Shown here: piece after piece, positions 1 to 9,735 of the stretch
How positions within the stretch are numbered: the stretch's first letter is position 1
How the letters are laid out: each line of letters begins with the position of its first letter
DNA from: Chthoniobacter flavus
GTDB taxonomy: Bacteria; Verrucomicrobiota; Verrucomicrobiia; Chthoniobacterales; Chthoniobacteraceae
DNA length: 52,212 nt
Assembly (NCBI GenBank): GCA_945861435.1
Contig: CAMAUX010000037.1
Location: 1 to 52,212, forward strand
Direction: 5' to 3'
Translations under genes and position numbers: made by a program
The notes under the pieces: generated by a model
The model's database searches: none
Told to the model about the DNA's origin: nothing
What the model saw: the letters and a program-made list of their open reading frames with translations, nothing else

Positions 1-126
1 TTCAGACGATGCCCCGCTTGCGGCTTCGGCCTCACGGCCTCATTCCGGGCATCGCTTTCGGTCGCGAACCGTCTAATTCGACCGGCGGGACTTTCACCCG
101 CGTGGTTTCCGGCTTCCCCGGCGCAC
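1..126 (-). other. Probable group II intron, 5' end only (continues beyond left edge)
   Basis: Read on the minus strand from about position 126, the sequence begins GTGCGCCGGGG. This matches the GUGYG 5' boundary of bacterial group II introns (Ll.LtrB also starts GTGCGCC). It is followed by GGGTGAAAGTCCC, the kind of early domain I hairpin these introns carry, and then by further stem-forming GC-rich sequence to the window edge. Only about 126 nt are present, so domains II-VI and any reverse transcriptase/maturase gene would lie outside. The boundary could instead be at 128 (GTGTG). The assignment rests on motif recall; an unrelated structured RNA is possible. Confidence 0.5.
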
Positions 127-816
127 ACCTAAAAACGTGAATGGACTTCTCGAAAGCGGGGGGAGTGCGCTCAAAAGCAGCTTTCTACAACGGAGTGGAT
201 TGTCACCCAATCAGTTCATTGCGGAGCACTGGGTTTCTCTGCCTTTGAAAGGCTTCCGTTTCAACGCCTCGTCCCATCGCCGCTTTTAAGCTTAACGAAG
301 TGCCATTCGAGTCCGTCCATCACGAACTCCTCACGGCCCCTCTGTGCTTCAAGGGGTGCCGCTGCCGGGCCGCCCCCCGGGAGCCCAGGGAGTCCCCGAA
401 GGACGGAATCTTCAGGCAATCATGCCAAGACCCAACCCTCGGCCTGATATGCGCCAGCTAAGCAGCAACCCCCGGCTCGAAGCCTCCTCCCGCCGGGTGC
501 CCGCAACTTAGTGCGCCGAGCCACCCACGGACACGTGATGATTCGCAGTCCCAATCCGCGCACCGCTCGTGCACCCGGATCCAAAGACAACGACGAGAGC
601 GGCAACAACGATAGTCAACGAGGCTTTCATAAATGGTCTTTCCTATCTCAATCGCCCACCGCCCTCTCGCTACGCGTGCGCGCCTTGCACTCCTGAACCT
701 GCGCCCGCGATGCGACCACTCCCAAAGCCGGGAGCCCATCGCCGGCGACCCACCCAAGCCCCAAGGATGATCGCCACCGGCGTTGACAGCAGGACCTGAT
801 CTTTCCACAAGCATCC
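127..816. other. Non-coding stretch between intron-like sequence and DedA gene
   Basis: No convincing gene is seen on either strand; the short open frames here lack recognisable domains. At 298-308 lies the 11-mer AAGTGCCATTC, which recurs at 22660, 29215 and 29483, and inverted at 40230, next to repeat elements elsewhere in the window. The run of C and G at 366-383 could form a stem. No tRNA or other known RNA was recognised. Confidence 0.5.
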
Positions 817-1446
817 ATGCGTCTGTGGTGGACCGTCCTCGGCCTTGCGCTGGTGCTTCTCCTGCCTTTTTTATTCTGGGGCGGCACCTTCATGGAGTGG
901 CTCGATGGCGGCGCGGCTATCGAAAAACTCCGGTCCTTCGGCGCATGGGGCGGCATCGCCGTGATCGCCCTTCTGATCGGCGACCTCTTCCTCCCCATCC
1001 CAGCCACCCCAGTCATGTCCGCCGCCGGCTACCTTTACGGCATCTGGTGGGGTGGGCTCTTCTCCGCCACAGGATCTTTCCTCAGCGGAATGCTCGCCTA
1101 CGGACTCTGCCGCAAATGGGGTCGCTCAATCGCACTCCGACTTGCCGCCCCCGGTGAACTGGAACGCGGCGAGACGCTTTTCCGAAAATTCGGGGGCTGG
1201 CTCGTGGTCCTCTCGCGATGGCTGCCACTGCTTCCGGAGGTCGTCACTTGTGTGGCCGGCCTCACCCGCATGCCCCCGCGCCCATTCGCCGCCGCCCTCG
1301 CCTGCGGCTCCATCCCGATGGCGTTCGTCTACGCGGCCATTGGCGCCGCGGGCCACGGCGATCCCCAACTCGCCCTTTGGTTGAGCGCACTGGTCCCCAT
1401 CCTCCTTTGGTCCATCCTGCAGGCGCTCCTGCGCAGGCGCCGCTAA
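817..1446 (+). CDS. DedA/VTT-domain (TVP38/TMEM64-like) membrane protein
   Basis: The predicted protein has 209 residues and is mostly hydrophobic. An N-terminal membrane anchor (about residues 4-22) is followed by a VTT (SNARE-associated) core. This has the re-entrant segment with LPIPATPVMSAAGYLYG (about 59-75), a glycine-rich helix, and the typical RWLPLLPEVVTCVAGL stretch in the second half. Family members are inner-membrane proteins linked to lipid scrambling and membrane homeostasis. The start ATG at 817 gives the anchor directly. It is separated from the downstream SDR gene by about 115 nt, so it is probably a separate unit. The family call is firm; the substrate is unknown. Confidence 0.82.
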   Translation: MRLWWTVLGLALVLLLPFLFWGGTFMEWLDGGAAIEKLRSFGAWGGIAVIALLIGDLFLPIPATPVMSAAGYLYGIWWGGLFSATGSFLSGMLAYGLCRKWGRSIALRLAAPGELERGETLFRKFGGWLVVLSRWLPLLPEVVTCVAGLTRMPPRPFAAALACGSIPMAFVYAAIGAAGHGDPQLALWLSALVPILLWSILQALLRRRR

Positions 1447-1562
1447 AACAGCAGCTTCATCCTCCGTCCACACGGGCTTCATCCGGGGGCGCTGAAATTT
1501 CCCGCTCCGGCCACTAAGAAGTCGCACGCCCACAGGTTTACTGGTATGACCACTCCGACTTC

Positions 1563-2315
1563 ATGAACCAGATCGACCTCCAAAACCGTGCCGCCATCGT
1601 CACCGGCGGAGCCCGCGGCATCGGCCTCGCCATCACAGAACGACTCCTCGCCTCAGGCGCACGCGTCTCCCTCTGGGACATCGACGCCACAGCTCTGGAA
1701 CAGGCCGCCGCAGAACTCGCAGGCGCGGGTACTGTCCACACCGCAACCGTCGACCTTGCAGACTTCTCCTCGGTGCACGCCGCTGCAGAGTCTACCGCCA
1801 ACGCCTTCGGCAAAATCGACATCCTCGTGAACAACGCAGGCGTCGCCGGCACGAACGCCAAAACATGGGAGACCGCCCCTGAAGAATGGCGGCGGGTCAT
1901 CGACATCAACCTGCACGGCCCCTTCTACTGCTGCCATGCCGTCGTGCCGCACCTCCTCAAAAACGGCTACGGTCGCATCGTCAACATCGCCTCCATCGCG
2001 GGCAAGGAAGGCAACCCCACCGCCGCCCATTACAGTGCATCGAAGGCCGGCGTGATCGCCCTCACCAAGTCGCTGGGCAAGGAACTCGCCACCGCGAACA
2101 TCACCGTCAACGCGGTCGCACCCGCCGTGATCGCCACCGACATCCTCAAGCAGGTGACCCAGGCGCACATCGATTACATGCTCTCCAAAATCCCCATGGG
2201 CCGTCTCGGCAAACGCGAGGAAGCCGCTGCACTCGTCGCATGGCTCTGCTCCGAAGATTGCTCCTTCAGCACCGGCGCCGTGTTCGACCTCTCCGGCGGC
2301 CGCGCCACCTACTGA
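1563..2315 (+). CDS. SDR family NAD(P)-dependent oxidoreductase
   Basis: A classical short-chain dehydrogenase of 250 residues, the usual length. It has the cofactor motif TGGARGIG (14-21), the structural NNAG (90-93), a serine in NIASIAG (about 144), and the catalytic pair Y157/K161 in YSASK. An aspartate in the SLWDID segment at the end of the second strand favours NAD over NADP. The closest look is to 3-oxoacyl-ACP-reductase-like enzymes, including those acting on sugar acids. A GntR/FCD regulator follows after 40 nt, a pairing common for sugar-acid catabolism, so a polyol or aldonate substrate is plausible but not shown. Probably the first gene of a unit running to 9691. Confidence 0.85.
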   Translation: MNQIDLQNRAAIVTGGARGIGLAITERLLASGARVSLWDIDATALEQAAAELAGAGTVHTATVDLADFSSVHAAAESTANAFGKIDILVNNAGVAGTNAKTWETAPEEWRRVIDINLHGPFYCCHAVVPHLLKNGYGRIVNIASIAGKEGNPTAAHYSASKAGVIALTKSLGKELATANITVNAVAPAVIATDILKQVTQAHIDYMLSKIPMGRLGKREEAAALVAWLCSEDCSFSTGAVFDLSGGRATY

Positions 2316-2355
2316 TCCGTCCCCCATTCACCACCCCTGCCTTCCACCTCCCCAC

Positions 2356-3057
2356 ATGCACTCCACCGCAATTCAACGCCCCGCCTCCCTTGTCGAGGAG
2401 GTCTGCAGACAGCTCGCCAAACTCATCCGCGGCGGTGACGCCGGCGAGGAACGCTGGCTGCCGGGCGAACGCTCACTGGCGGAACAATTGGGCGTAAGCC
2501 GCACCGTCGTGCGCGAGGCCACCAAGCGCCTCGAGCAACAGGGCATGCTCGAAATCCAGCATGGCAACGGAATCAAGGTCGTCGACCGCCTCCACCGCCC
2601 CCTCAACGAATCCCTCGCACTCCTGCTCCCCGACGTCGCCGAACGCCTCCTCCAACTCAACGAAACGCGACTCTCCATCGAGCCAGACGCCACCGCACTC
2701 GCCGCCGAACGCGCCACCCAAACCCAGCTCGAGGAACTGCGCCGGATTCACTCCGAACTGGAAGCCGCACCGGACTCCGCTGCCGCCATCACCGCCGACC
2801 TCGCCTTCCACCGCGCCATCACCGACGCCAGCGGCAACCTCATCTTCCGCCTCGTCCTCGAATCGCTCGGCGATCTCGGCCGCGCCAGCCGCAAACGCAC
2901 CATTGGCCGCATTGGTAAACAGACCGCGATCGACCACCACGCCCGCGTCCTCGCCGCCATCGAACGCCGCGACCCGGCTGCCGCAAGAAAGGCCATGCAC
3001 GCCCACATCCTCGCTGCCGGAAAGGACATGGCACTCTCCTCTTCCGCCCAATCCTGA
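2356..3057 (+). CDS. GntR-family regulator, FadR/FCD subfamily
   Basis: The protein has 233 residues. The N-terminal winged helix-turn-helix (about 8-72) carries LPGERSLAEQLGVSRTVVRE and a wing ending in HGNGIKVV. The remaining all-helical region (about 90-220) has the FCD pattern of histidines and acidic residues (FHRAI; DHHARVLAAIERRD) that bind a metal and a small carboxylate ligand in this subfamily. It probably represses its own operon, as it lies 40 nt after the SDR gene and 29 nt before the PSD1 gene. The effector is unknown; FCD ligands are typically sugar acids, lactate or similar. No operator was identified. Confidence 0.88.
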   Translation: MHSTAIQRPASLVEEVCRQLAKLIRGGDAGEERWLPGERSLAEQLGVSRTVVREATKRLEQQGMLEIQHGNGIKVVDRLHRPLNESLALLLPDVAERLLQLNETRLSIEPDATALAAERATQTQLEELRRIHSELEAAPDSAAAITADLAFHRAITDASGNLIFRLVLESLGDLGRASRKRTIGRIGKQTAIDHHARVLAAIERRDPAAARKAMHAHILAAGKDMALSSSAQS

Positions 3058-3086
3058 ACGGATCCCGCCGCCCCTCAGTCCACAGC

Positions 3087-6000
3087 ATGCACTCACGCAT
3101 GAAGCGCTCATCCTCCGCCCTGCTGCTCTGCGTCCTCCTCGCAGTGGGCGCTCCGTTCGCTCCCGGCGCGGAGTCGCGCAAACGCACGGCCGTCGACGAG
3201 AGCGAACTTCCGGAGCCCGTGAAGCGTCCGGTAAAATACTTCGGCGACGTGCATCCCGTCCTCATGGAGCACTGCGTCTCCTGTCACGGACCCGACAAAC
3301 AGAAGGGCGGCCTCCGGCTCGACTCGCGCGAGATGGCACTCGCCGGCGGAAGCTCCTACGGCCCCGCCATCCTCCCCGGCAAAAGCGCCCAGAGCCCGCT
3401 CATCCTCTTCATCGCCCACCTTGAGCCCGAGATGGAGATGCCTCCGAAAAAGGACATCCTTCCCGAACAAACCCTCGCCGTCCTCCGCGCTTGGATCGAT
3501 CAGGGTGCCGACTGGCCCACACCGCCCGGAGGCGCCGCACACGCCACCAAGACGCTCGGCAACCAAGAGCTCTTCTTCAAAAAGGCCGCCACCCACTGGG
3601 CATTCCAACCCGTTCGCAAAGCCGATGCCGCATCGCTGTCAGCAGGCCCCGCCACCATCGACTCCCTCATCAATGCCCGGCTCCAGACAAAAGGCCTCGC
3701 CCGCTCACCACGCGCCGATGCCCGCACACTGCTTCGCCGCCTTCACTTCGACACCACGGGCCTGCCTCCCTCCCCGGACGAACTCGCCTCTTTCCGCACA
3801 GCCTTCGAGCACGACGCCCCAGCCGCACTCACCAGCAAGGTCGACGAACTCCTCGCCTCCCCTCACTTCGGCGAACGCTGGGGCAGGTACTGGCTCGACA
3901 TCGCGCGCTACGCCGACACCCAGGACTTCTTCCCCACGCAGGACCTGCGCTACCCGTTTGCATGGACCTACCGCGACTACGTCACGGACGCCTTCAACTC
4001 CGGCAAGCCGCACGACCAGTTCCTGCGCGAGCAAATCGCCGCCGATCAACTCGGCCTCCCAGACAACGACCCCGCACTCGCTGCGCTCGGATTCCTCACC
4101 GTCGGCCCCCGCTTCCTGCGGCGCCTTGAGGAGCAAATCAACGACCGCATCGACGTGCTCACCCGCGGCCTCATGGGCATGACCGTCGTCTGCGCCCGCT
4201 GCCACGATCACAAGTACGACCCCATCCCCACCGCCGATTTCTACGCGCTGCACGGCGTCCTTAGCAGCACCGAGGATCTCACGACACTGCCGGAAATCCA
4301 CGCCACCACCGCCGCACCCACCACCGCACAACGCGCCGACTACGAAGCCGCCATGGCCAAGGCGCGCCAGGCGCTCGCCGACCTCACAAACTCTCTCCGC
4401 GAGAAGGCGGTCGCCGCCGTCACCGCCAAACCCGAGGCCTACTTCGATGCCCTAGCCCAAGTCGAACTCCTGAAGAAGGACCAGCGCAAAGTCGTCAGCG
4501 ACACCAAACTTCCCGAAGCCGTTCTCTCCCCGCTCAGCGCCCAGTGGAACGCCCTCCGCAAATCCAGCACCGCCGCGGACGATCCCGTCCTCGGTCCGCT
4601 CGCAAGAATCGCCGCCGCTCCGGAATCCAAGCGCGGCGAACTGCTCGAATCCATCAGCAGCACAGGCCTCCTCGCGGAAAACAAACCCGCCGTGCATCCG
4701 CTCGTGCTCGCGACCATCCGCGAACAAAAACCAACCGACGCACAGACCCTCCTCCTTCTCTACGGCAAACTCCTCGCCAACGCCGCTGCAGATAACGCGG
4801 GCGACTCGCGGGAAATCCTCACCGCCTTCACCAAAGATCCCGGCCTCCTCGCCCTCCAGCCGAAGGACATCGATGCTGCGGGTCGCGCATCCACGGAGAA
4901 CCGCAGGGAATACGACAAACTCGACAAGGCCCTCGCCGAGGTCGAAGCCACGCATCCCGGTTCACCGCCGCGCGCCATGGCTGTGCGGGACCGCGCAAAA
5001 CCCGTGAAGCCCGTGATCTACATGCGCGGCGATCCCGCCAAAAAAGGCGACCCCGTCGACCGCCGCTTCCTCCAAGTCCTCGATCCTGCAAAAAAGCCCT
5101 TCTCCGCAGAACACAGCGGACGCAGGGAACTCGCTGAAAAGATTGCCAGCCCCGACAACCCGCTCACACCGCGGGTCTGGGCCAACCACGTGTGGCGGCA
5201 TCTGCTCGGGCTTCCACTCGTGAAGACCACGGGGGATTTCGGACTGCAATCCGCGCCGCCCACACACCCCGAACTTCTCGACTGGCTCGCCTCCGCACTC
5301 GTGCAGCGCAACTGGTCCACCAAGCAGCTCGTCCGCGACATCCTCCTCTCCGAAACCTACCAGCAGGACAGCACCCAGCGCACGGGCCCCGCCGCCGCAG
5401 ACCCTGACAACCAACTCCTCTGGCGCGCCCACCGCCGCCGTATGGACTTCGAATCCATGCGCGACGCCATGCTCGCCACCAGCGGCAAACTCGACCCCAA
5501 GGTCGGCGGACGCGCGGTCAACCTCTCCTCCACCCCGTTCACCAGCAGGCGCACCCTCTACGGCTTCGTGGACCGGGTGAACATCGACCCGCTTTTCACC
5601 ACCTTCGACTTCCCCTCGCCCGACATCTCCAGCACCGAACGCGCGCAGACGCTCGTCCCGCAACAGGCTCTGTTCGCACTCAACGACGCATTCATCATCG
5701 AGCAGGCACGCACCCTCGCAAAGGGCGCCCTCGATTCCGCAGCACCCGGCGCTGATTCTGCAACGGCACTCGACTGGCTCTATCTTAAACTCTTCCAGCG
5801 CCATCCCACCGCTCCCGAATCGCGGATGGCCACTGCCTTTCTGCAAGAAACAGACTCGCTCCGCCAAGACACCACACCGCACGGCACATGGCTCTACGGC
5901 GTCGGAAGCGCCGACCCGGAAACCCCTCGCACCGAGGCTTTCCAGCCACTCCCGCACTTCGACGCCCAGACCAAACGCTATCAGGGCGGCCGCGTCTTCC

Positions 6001-6518
6001 CCGACTCCCAACTCGGTTTCGCCAGCCTCAGCGCCGGCGGCGGCCATCCCGACAAGGGAATCCAAAAGGCCGTCCTCCGCCGCTGGATCGCCCCCTGCTC
6101 CGGCGACTTCACCATCCACGGCGAACTCAGCGTCAACGCAGCCGGCAAGGGCGACGGCGTCCGCGCACGCGTCATTTCCTCACGCTCCGGCCTCTGCGCC
6201 GAATGGATCGTAGACCGCATCGAAAACACCTCCCTCAAAACCAGCCTCGCAACCCTCCATGCCGAGGCCGGGGACATCCTCGACTTCGCGGTCGACTGCC
6301 GCGAGACCACACAGTCCGACGGCTTCCGCTGGTCGCCGACAATCCGCCTGCAAATGCCCGCTGGAGCTTCAACGCCGGCCGACAAGCCCATGACCGGCGC
6401 CCCGTCCTTGTGGGACGCACAATCCGAATTCAAGGCACCTCAGCCCACCAAACTCCTCCCGCTCGAGCAACTCGCCCAGGCGCTCCTGATCACCAACGAA
6501 TTCCTCTTCATCGACTGA
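3087..6518 (+). CDS. Planctomycete-type cytochrome c protein, PSCyt1-DUF1549-DUF1553 (PSD1 module 1)
   Basis: The predicted protein has 1143 residues. An N-terminal signal peptide (about 1-29) is followed by a PSCyt1 domain with heme motif CVSCH (63-67). A DUF1549 region has a second CARCH (369-373) followed by DHKYDP, and a DUF1553 region (about 680-900) contains the NPLTPRVWANHVWRHLLG segment. After this comes an extra C-terminal beta-rich stretch (about 930-1110) absent from the two paralogues in this window. Such proteins are exported and nearly always paired with DUF1501. Their substrate is unknown, though polysaccharide degradation has been proposed. The DUF1501 gene starts about 15 nt downstream. 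ATG at 3099 is an alternative start. Confidence 0.88.
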   Translation: MHSRMKRSSSALLLCVLLAVGAPFAPGAESRKRTAVDESELPEPVKRPVKYFGDVHPVLMEHCVSCHGPDKQKGGLRLDSREMALAGGSSYGPAILPGKSAQSPLILFIAHLEPEMEMPPKKDILPEQTLAVLRAWIDQGADWPTPPGGAAHATKTLGNQELFFKKAATHWAFQPVRKADAASLSAGPATIDSLINARLQTKGLARSPRADARTLLRRLHFDTTGLPPSPDELASFRTAFEHDAPAALTSKVDELLASPHFGERWGRYWLDIARYADTQDFFPTQDLRYPFAWTYRDYVTDAFNSGKPHDQFLREQIAADQLGLPDNDPALAALGFLTVGPRFLRRLEEQINDRIDVLTRGLMGMTVVCARCHDHKYDPIPTADFYALHGVLSSTEDLTTLPEIHATTAAPTTAQRADYEAAMAKARQALADLTNSLREKAVAAVTAKPEAYFDALAQVELLKKDQRKVVSDTKLPEAVLSPLSAQWNALRKSSTAADDPVLGPLARIAAAPESKRGELLESISSTGLLAENKPAVHPLVLATIREQKPTDAQTLLLLYGKLLANAAADNAGDSREILTAFTKDPGLLALQPKDIDAAGRASTENRREYDKLDKALAEVEATHPGSPPRAMAVRDRAKPVKPVIYMRGDPAKKGDPVDRRFLQVLDPAKKPFSAEHSGRRELAEKIASPDNPLTPRVWANHVWRHLLGLPLVKTTGDFGLQSAPPTHPELLDWLASALVQRNWSTKQLVRDILLSETYQQDSTQRTGPAAADPDNQLLWRAHRRRMDFESMRDAMLATSGKLDPKVGGRAVNLSSTPFTSRRTLYGFVDRVNIDPLFTTFDFPSPDISSTERAQTLVPQQALFALNDAFIIEQARTLAKGALDSAAPGADSATALDWLYLKLFQRHPTAPESRMATAFLQETDSLRQDTTPHGTWLYGVGSADPETPRTEAFQPLPHFDAQTKRYQGGRVFPDSQLGFASLSAGGGHPDKGIQKAVLRRWIAPCSGDFTIHGELSVNAAGKGDGVRARVISSRSGLCAEWIVDRIENTSLKTSLATLHAEAGDILDFAVDCRETTQSDGFRWSPTIRLQMPAGASTPADKPMTGAPSLWDAQSEFKAPQPTKLLPLEQLAQALLITNEFLFID

Positions 6519-6533
6519 TCACCTCTACCCGTG

Positions 6534-7955
6534 ATGCAACCCGCCCCCCATCCACTCTCCCGCCGCCAAGCCCTCGCCCGCACAGGCTTCGGCCTCGGCA
6601 GCCTCGCACTCGGCGCACTCCTCAACGACATGGGCCTCACGTCCGCCCATGCCGCCAACCTCTCACCACTCGCACCGCGCGCACCGCAATTCCCGGGCAA
6701 AGCAAAGCGCGTGATCCATCTGTTCATGAACGGCGGCCCTTCGCAGATGGACACGTTCGATCCCAAGCCAAAGCTCAACGAACTCCACGGCAAATCCCTC
6801 CCCACCAACAAGGATCTCGGAAAGGACAAACGCCTCAGCGGGGCCGCGCTCGGCTCCACCTTCAAGTTTGCCAAGCACGGCCAGAGCGGCATCGATATCA
6901 GCGAGCTGTTCCCCCACGTCGCAAAACATGCCGACGACCTCTGCGTCGTCCGCTCCATGTTCAGCGACGTCCCCAATCATGAGTCCGCACTCATGATGAT
7001 GAACACCGGCAACATCACCCTCCCGCGCCCCAGCGTCGGCTCATGGACCCTCTACGGCCTCGGCTCCGAGAACCAGAGCCTGCCGGGCTTCATCGTCATG
7101 TGCCCCGGCGGACTCCCCGTCTCCCAAAGCGCCAACTGGCGCAGCGCCTTCCTCCCCGGCATCTACCAAGGCACCCACATCGACACCAAGGAGACCCGGC
7201 CCGACCAACTCATCGCCAATCTCCGCAACGATTCCATCCTGCCAAGCCAGCAGCTCAAGCAGCTCAGCTACATCCAGCAACTCAACGAACTCCACCGCCA
7301 AAACCGCACCGGCGATCCCCAGCTCGAGGCCCGCATCCAATCCATGGAACTCGCCTTCCGCATGCAGGGCGAAGCCACCGACGCGTTCGATGTCACCCGC
7401 GAACCCGCTCCCATCCGGGAAATGTACGGCGACAACCTCCAAGGCCGCCAGATGCTCATGGCCCGCCGGCTCGCAGAACGCGGCGTGCGCTACATCCAAG
7501 TCTGGCACGGCGCGGGCCAGCCATGGGACAACCACAACAGCATCGAGGAAGCCCACAAAAAACTCGCCGGCGAATGTGACCAAGCCATCGGCGCCCTGCT
7601 CCAAGACCTCAAGCAACGCGGCATGCTCCAAGACACCCTCGTACTCTGGGGCGGCGAATTCGGACGCACCCCCACCGCCCAGATGCCGCTCACTCCAAAG
7701 GTCGGCCGCGATCATCACAACGACGGCTTCAGCATCTGGATGGCCGGCGGCGGCGTCCGCCCGGGCCACATCCACGGCGCCACCGACGACATCGGCCTCT
7801 CCATCGCCGAGGGCAGGGTCGACGTCCACGACCTCCACGCCACCCTCCTCCATCTCCTCGGCTTCAACCACGAAACCCTCACCTACCGCTACGCCGGCCG
7901 CGACTTCAGGCTCACCGACGTCTTCGGCTCCGTCGTCAAAGAACTCCTCGCATGA
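6534..7955 (+). CDS. DUF1501 Tat-exported protein (module 1)
   Basis: About 473 residues. The N-terminus LSRRQALARTGFGLGSLALG is a twin-arginine signal, so the protein is exported folded. The body has the DUF1501 landmarks: FMNGGPSQMDTFDPKP near residue 65, LWGGEFGRTP, a DHHNDGFSIW segment and a closing GRDFRLTDVFG. DUF1501 has an alkaline-phosphatase/sulfatase-like fold, but no enzyme activity is established. It follows PSD1 by about 15 nt and overlaps the next gene by ATGA, so all three are probably translated from one message. A GTG three bases upstream is an alternative start. Confidence 0.87.
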   Translation: MQPAPHPLSRRQALARTGFGLGSLALGALLNDMGLTSAHAANLSPLAPRAPQFPGKAKRVIHLFMNGGPSQMDTFDPKPKLNELHGKSLPTNKDLGKDKRLSGAALGSTFKFAKHGQSGIDISELFPHVAKHADDLCVVRSMFSDVPNHESALMMMNTGNITLPRPSVGSWTLYGLGSENQSLPGFIVMCPGGLPVSQSANWRSAFLPGIYQGTHIDTKETRPDQLIANLRNDSILPSQQLKQLSYIQQLNELHRQNRTGDPQLEARIQSMELAFRMQGEATDAFDVTREPAPIREMYGDNLQGRQMLMARRLAERGVRYIQVWHGAGQPWDNHNSIEEAHKKLAGECDQAIGALLQDLKQRGMLQDTLVLWGGEFGRTPTAQMPLTPKVGRDHHNDGFSIWMAGGGVRPGHIHGATDDIGLSIAEGRVDVHDLHATLLHLLGFNHETLTYRYAGRDFRLTDVFGSVVKELLA

Positions 7956-9691
7956 TCCCCCAAGCCCCCCGCCCAACCAACCACCGCACAGCCCTCGCTC
8001 TCGCCCTCTGCGCCACCACGGCGCTGACCGCCCATGCGGAGGTCCAGATGGACCCCCTCAAAGTCCCCATGCGCGATGGCATCCATCTCGCCACCGATCT
8101 CTACCGCGACGACACCGTGCAAAAAGCCCCGGTCGTCCTCATGCGCACGCCCTACGACCGGACCAAGGCAAAGGGCACCGCCGAGAAATTTGCAAAGGCC
8201 GGCTACATCGCGGTGATCCAGGACTGCCGCGGAACCCGCGCCTCCGAAGGCGTGATGGCTCCTTACAACAACGAGGGGCAGGATGGCTACGACACCATCG
8301 AGTGGATCTCGCGCCAGCCTTGGTGCAGCGGACGCGTCGGCATGATGGGCGGATCCTACGTCGGCGCCGTCCAGTGGCAGGCTGCCGTCGAACATCCGCC
8401 GGGCCTCGCCACCATCGCTCCCCAAGCCACATGGAGCAGCTTCTATCGTAACCTCTACCTCGGCGGCGCCGTCCGCCTCTCGCTCATCGCAGGCTGGATC
8501 GCCGGCAACACCGCTAAACCCGCCGACATCAAACCCGGCGACATGAACGTCGCCCTCATGCGACTCCCACTCAGCGATGTCGACCAGGCCATCGGTTGGC
8601 CCATGCCATGGCTCGACGCCTTCCTCACCCATCCCGAACCCAACGGCTTCTGGACCCGATTCGATCTCACCCCGCACCTCCCAAACCTCACCCTTCCTGC
8701 TCTCCACGTCGTCGGCTACTACGACTTCTTCTCACGCGAATCGGTCGACAATTTCATGGTCATGCAAAAGCAGGCGCGTGACCCGAAGGTCCGCCAACAG
8801 CAGCGCCTCATCCTCGGCCCATGGGATCACGGCAGCGTCGGTAAAACCAAGGTCGCCGAAGTCGACTTCGGCCCGGATGCGGCGGTGGACACCATGGCGC
8901 TCCAACTCGACTGGTTTGATCGCCATCTCAAACAGGATCCCGCCGCGCTCGCAAAACCCTTCCCCCCCGTCCGCTACTTTTCCATGGGCGACAACGTCTG
9001 GCACGACGCGCAGACATGGCCCCCCGAGGGATTCACCCCCACCGCGTTCCATCTCCGCTCCGATGGAAAAGCCAACACCCGCAAAGGCAGCGGCCGCATC
9101 ACACGCGAAGCTCCCACCAAGGACGAACCCGCCGACTCCTTCCGCGCCGATCCCGCCAACCCCGTCCCCGCATGTCCTGTCACCGATGCGCGTCCGATCA
9201 AGGCCGCTGTCTGGGGCCCCGTCGACCAAGGGGCGCTCGAAGACCGCGACGACGTGCTCGTCTACACCAGCGCTCCGCTTGAAGACCCGCTCACCTTCGC
9301 CGGCAACGTCGAAGCAAAACTCCATGTCTCCGCCGACACTCCCGACGCCGACTGGGCCGTGAAGCTCGTCGACGTGCGTCCGGACGGCTTCGCACAAAAT
9401 CTCGCCTCCGGCATCCTGCGCGCCCGCTACCGGCACTCGCTCACCCAACCCACCCCGCTCGAGCCCGGACGCATCTGCGAGATCACCGTCGATCTCGGCC
9501 CGGTTGCCGCGACCATCGCCAAGGGCCACAGCCTGCGCGTCGACATCTGCGGCGCCCACTTCCCCCTCTACGACCGCAATCCCAACACCGGCGCAGGCCC
9601 CTTCGACGCACGCACCGCTGTCGCAACCGAGTCCGTCCATCACAAACCCGGGGCGCTCTCCAAGCTCATTATCCCGTGCAAATCGCGATGA
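7952..9691 (+). CDS. CocE/NonD-type serine hydrolase, exported
   Basis: 579 residues, typical of the CocE/X-Pro dipeptidyl-peptidase family. A signal peptide (ending near AHAEV, about residue 30) precedes the alpha/beta-hydrolase domain. The nucleophile is S135 in GGSYVG, with D258 in GYYDFF and H293 in GPWDHGS completing the expected triad. The C-terminal part (about 350-575) is the jelly-roll PepX_C domain. Family members cleave esters, amides or acylated beta-lactam/peptide substrates; the substrate here is unknown. The start overlaps the DUF1501 stop (ATGA), so it is the last gene of the SDR-to-hydrolase run. Its presence suggests the PSD1/DUF1501 pair works with an exported acyl or peptide hydrolase. 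Confidence 0.87.
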   Translation: MIPQAPRPTNHRTALALALCATTALTAHAEVQMDPLKVPMRDGIHLATDLYRDDTVQKAPVVLMRTPYDRTKAKGTAEKFAKAGYIAVIQDCRGTRASEGVMAPYNNEGQDGYDTIEWISRQPWCSGRVGMMGGSYVGAVQWQAAVEHPPGLATIAPQATWSSFYRNLYLGGAVRLSLIAGWIAGNTAKPADIKPGDMNVALMRLPLSDVDQAIGWPMPWLDAFLTHPEPNGFWTRFDLTPHLPNLTLPALHVVGYYDFFSRESVDNFMVMQKQARDPKVRQQQRLILGPWDHGSVGKTKVAEVDFGPDAAVDTMALQLDWFDRHLKQDPAALAKPFPPVRYFSMGDNVWHDAQTWPPEGFTPTAFHLRSDGKANTRKGSGRITREAPTKDEPADSFRADPANPVPACPVTDARPIKAAVWGPVDQGALEDRDDVLVYTSAPLEDPLTFAGNVEAKLHVSADTPDADWAVKLVDVRPDGFAQNLASGILRARYRHSLTQPTPLEPGRICEITVDLGPVAATIAKGHSLRVDICGAHFPLYDRNPNTGAGPFDARTAVATESVHHKPGALSKLIIPCKSR

Positions 9692-9735
9692 GAACGACTC
9701 TCCCATCCATTGCGAGTCTAAGAGCCGCAGACACG

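Noticed and set aside
1-816. tRNA, tmRNA or RNase P RNA
   Set aside because: No TTC-loop with CCA-like end, no tmRNA tag frame, and none of the conserved RNase P motifs were found.
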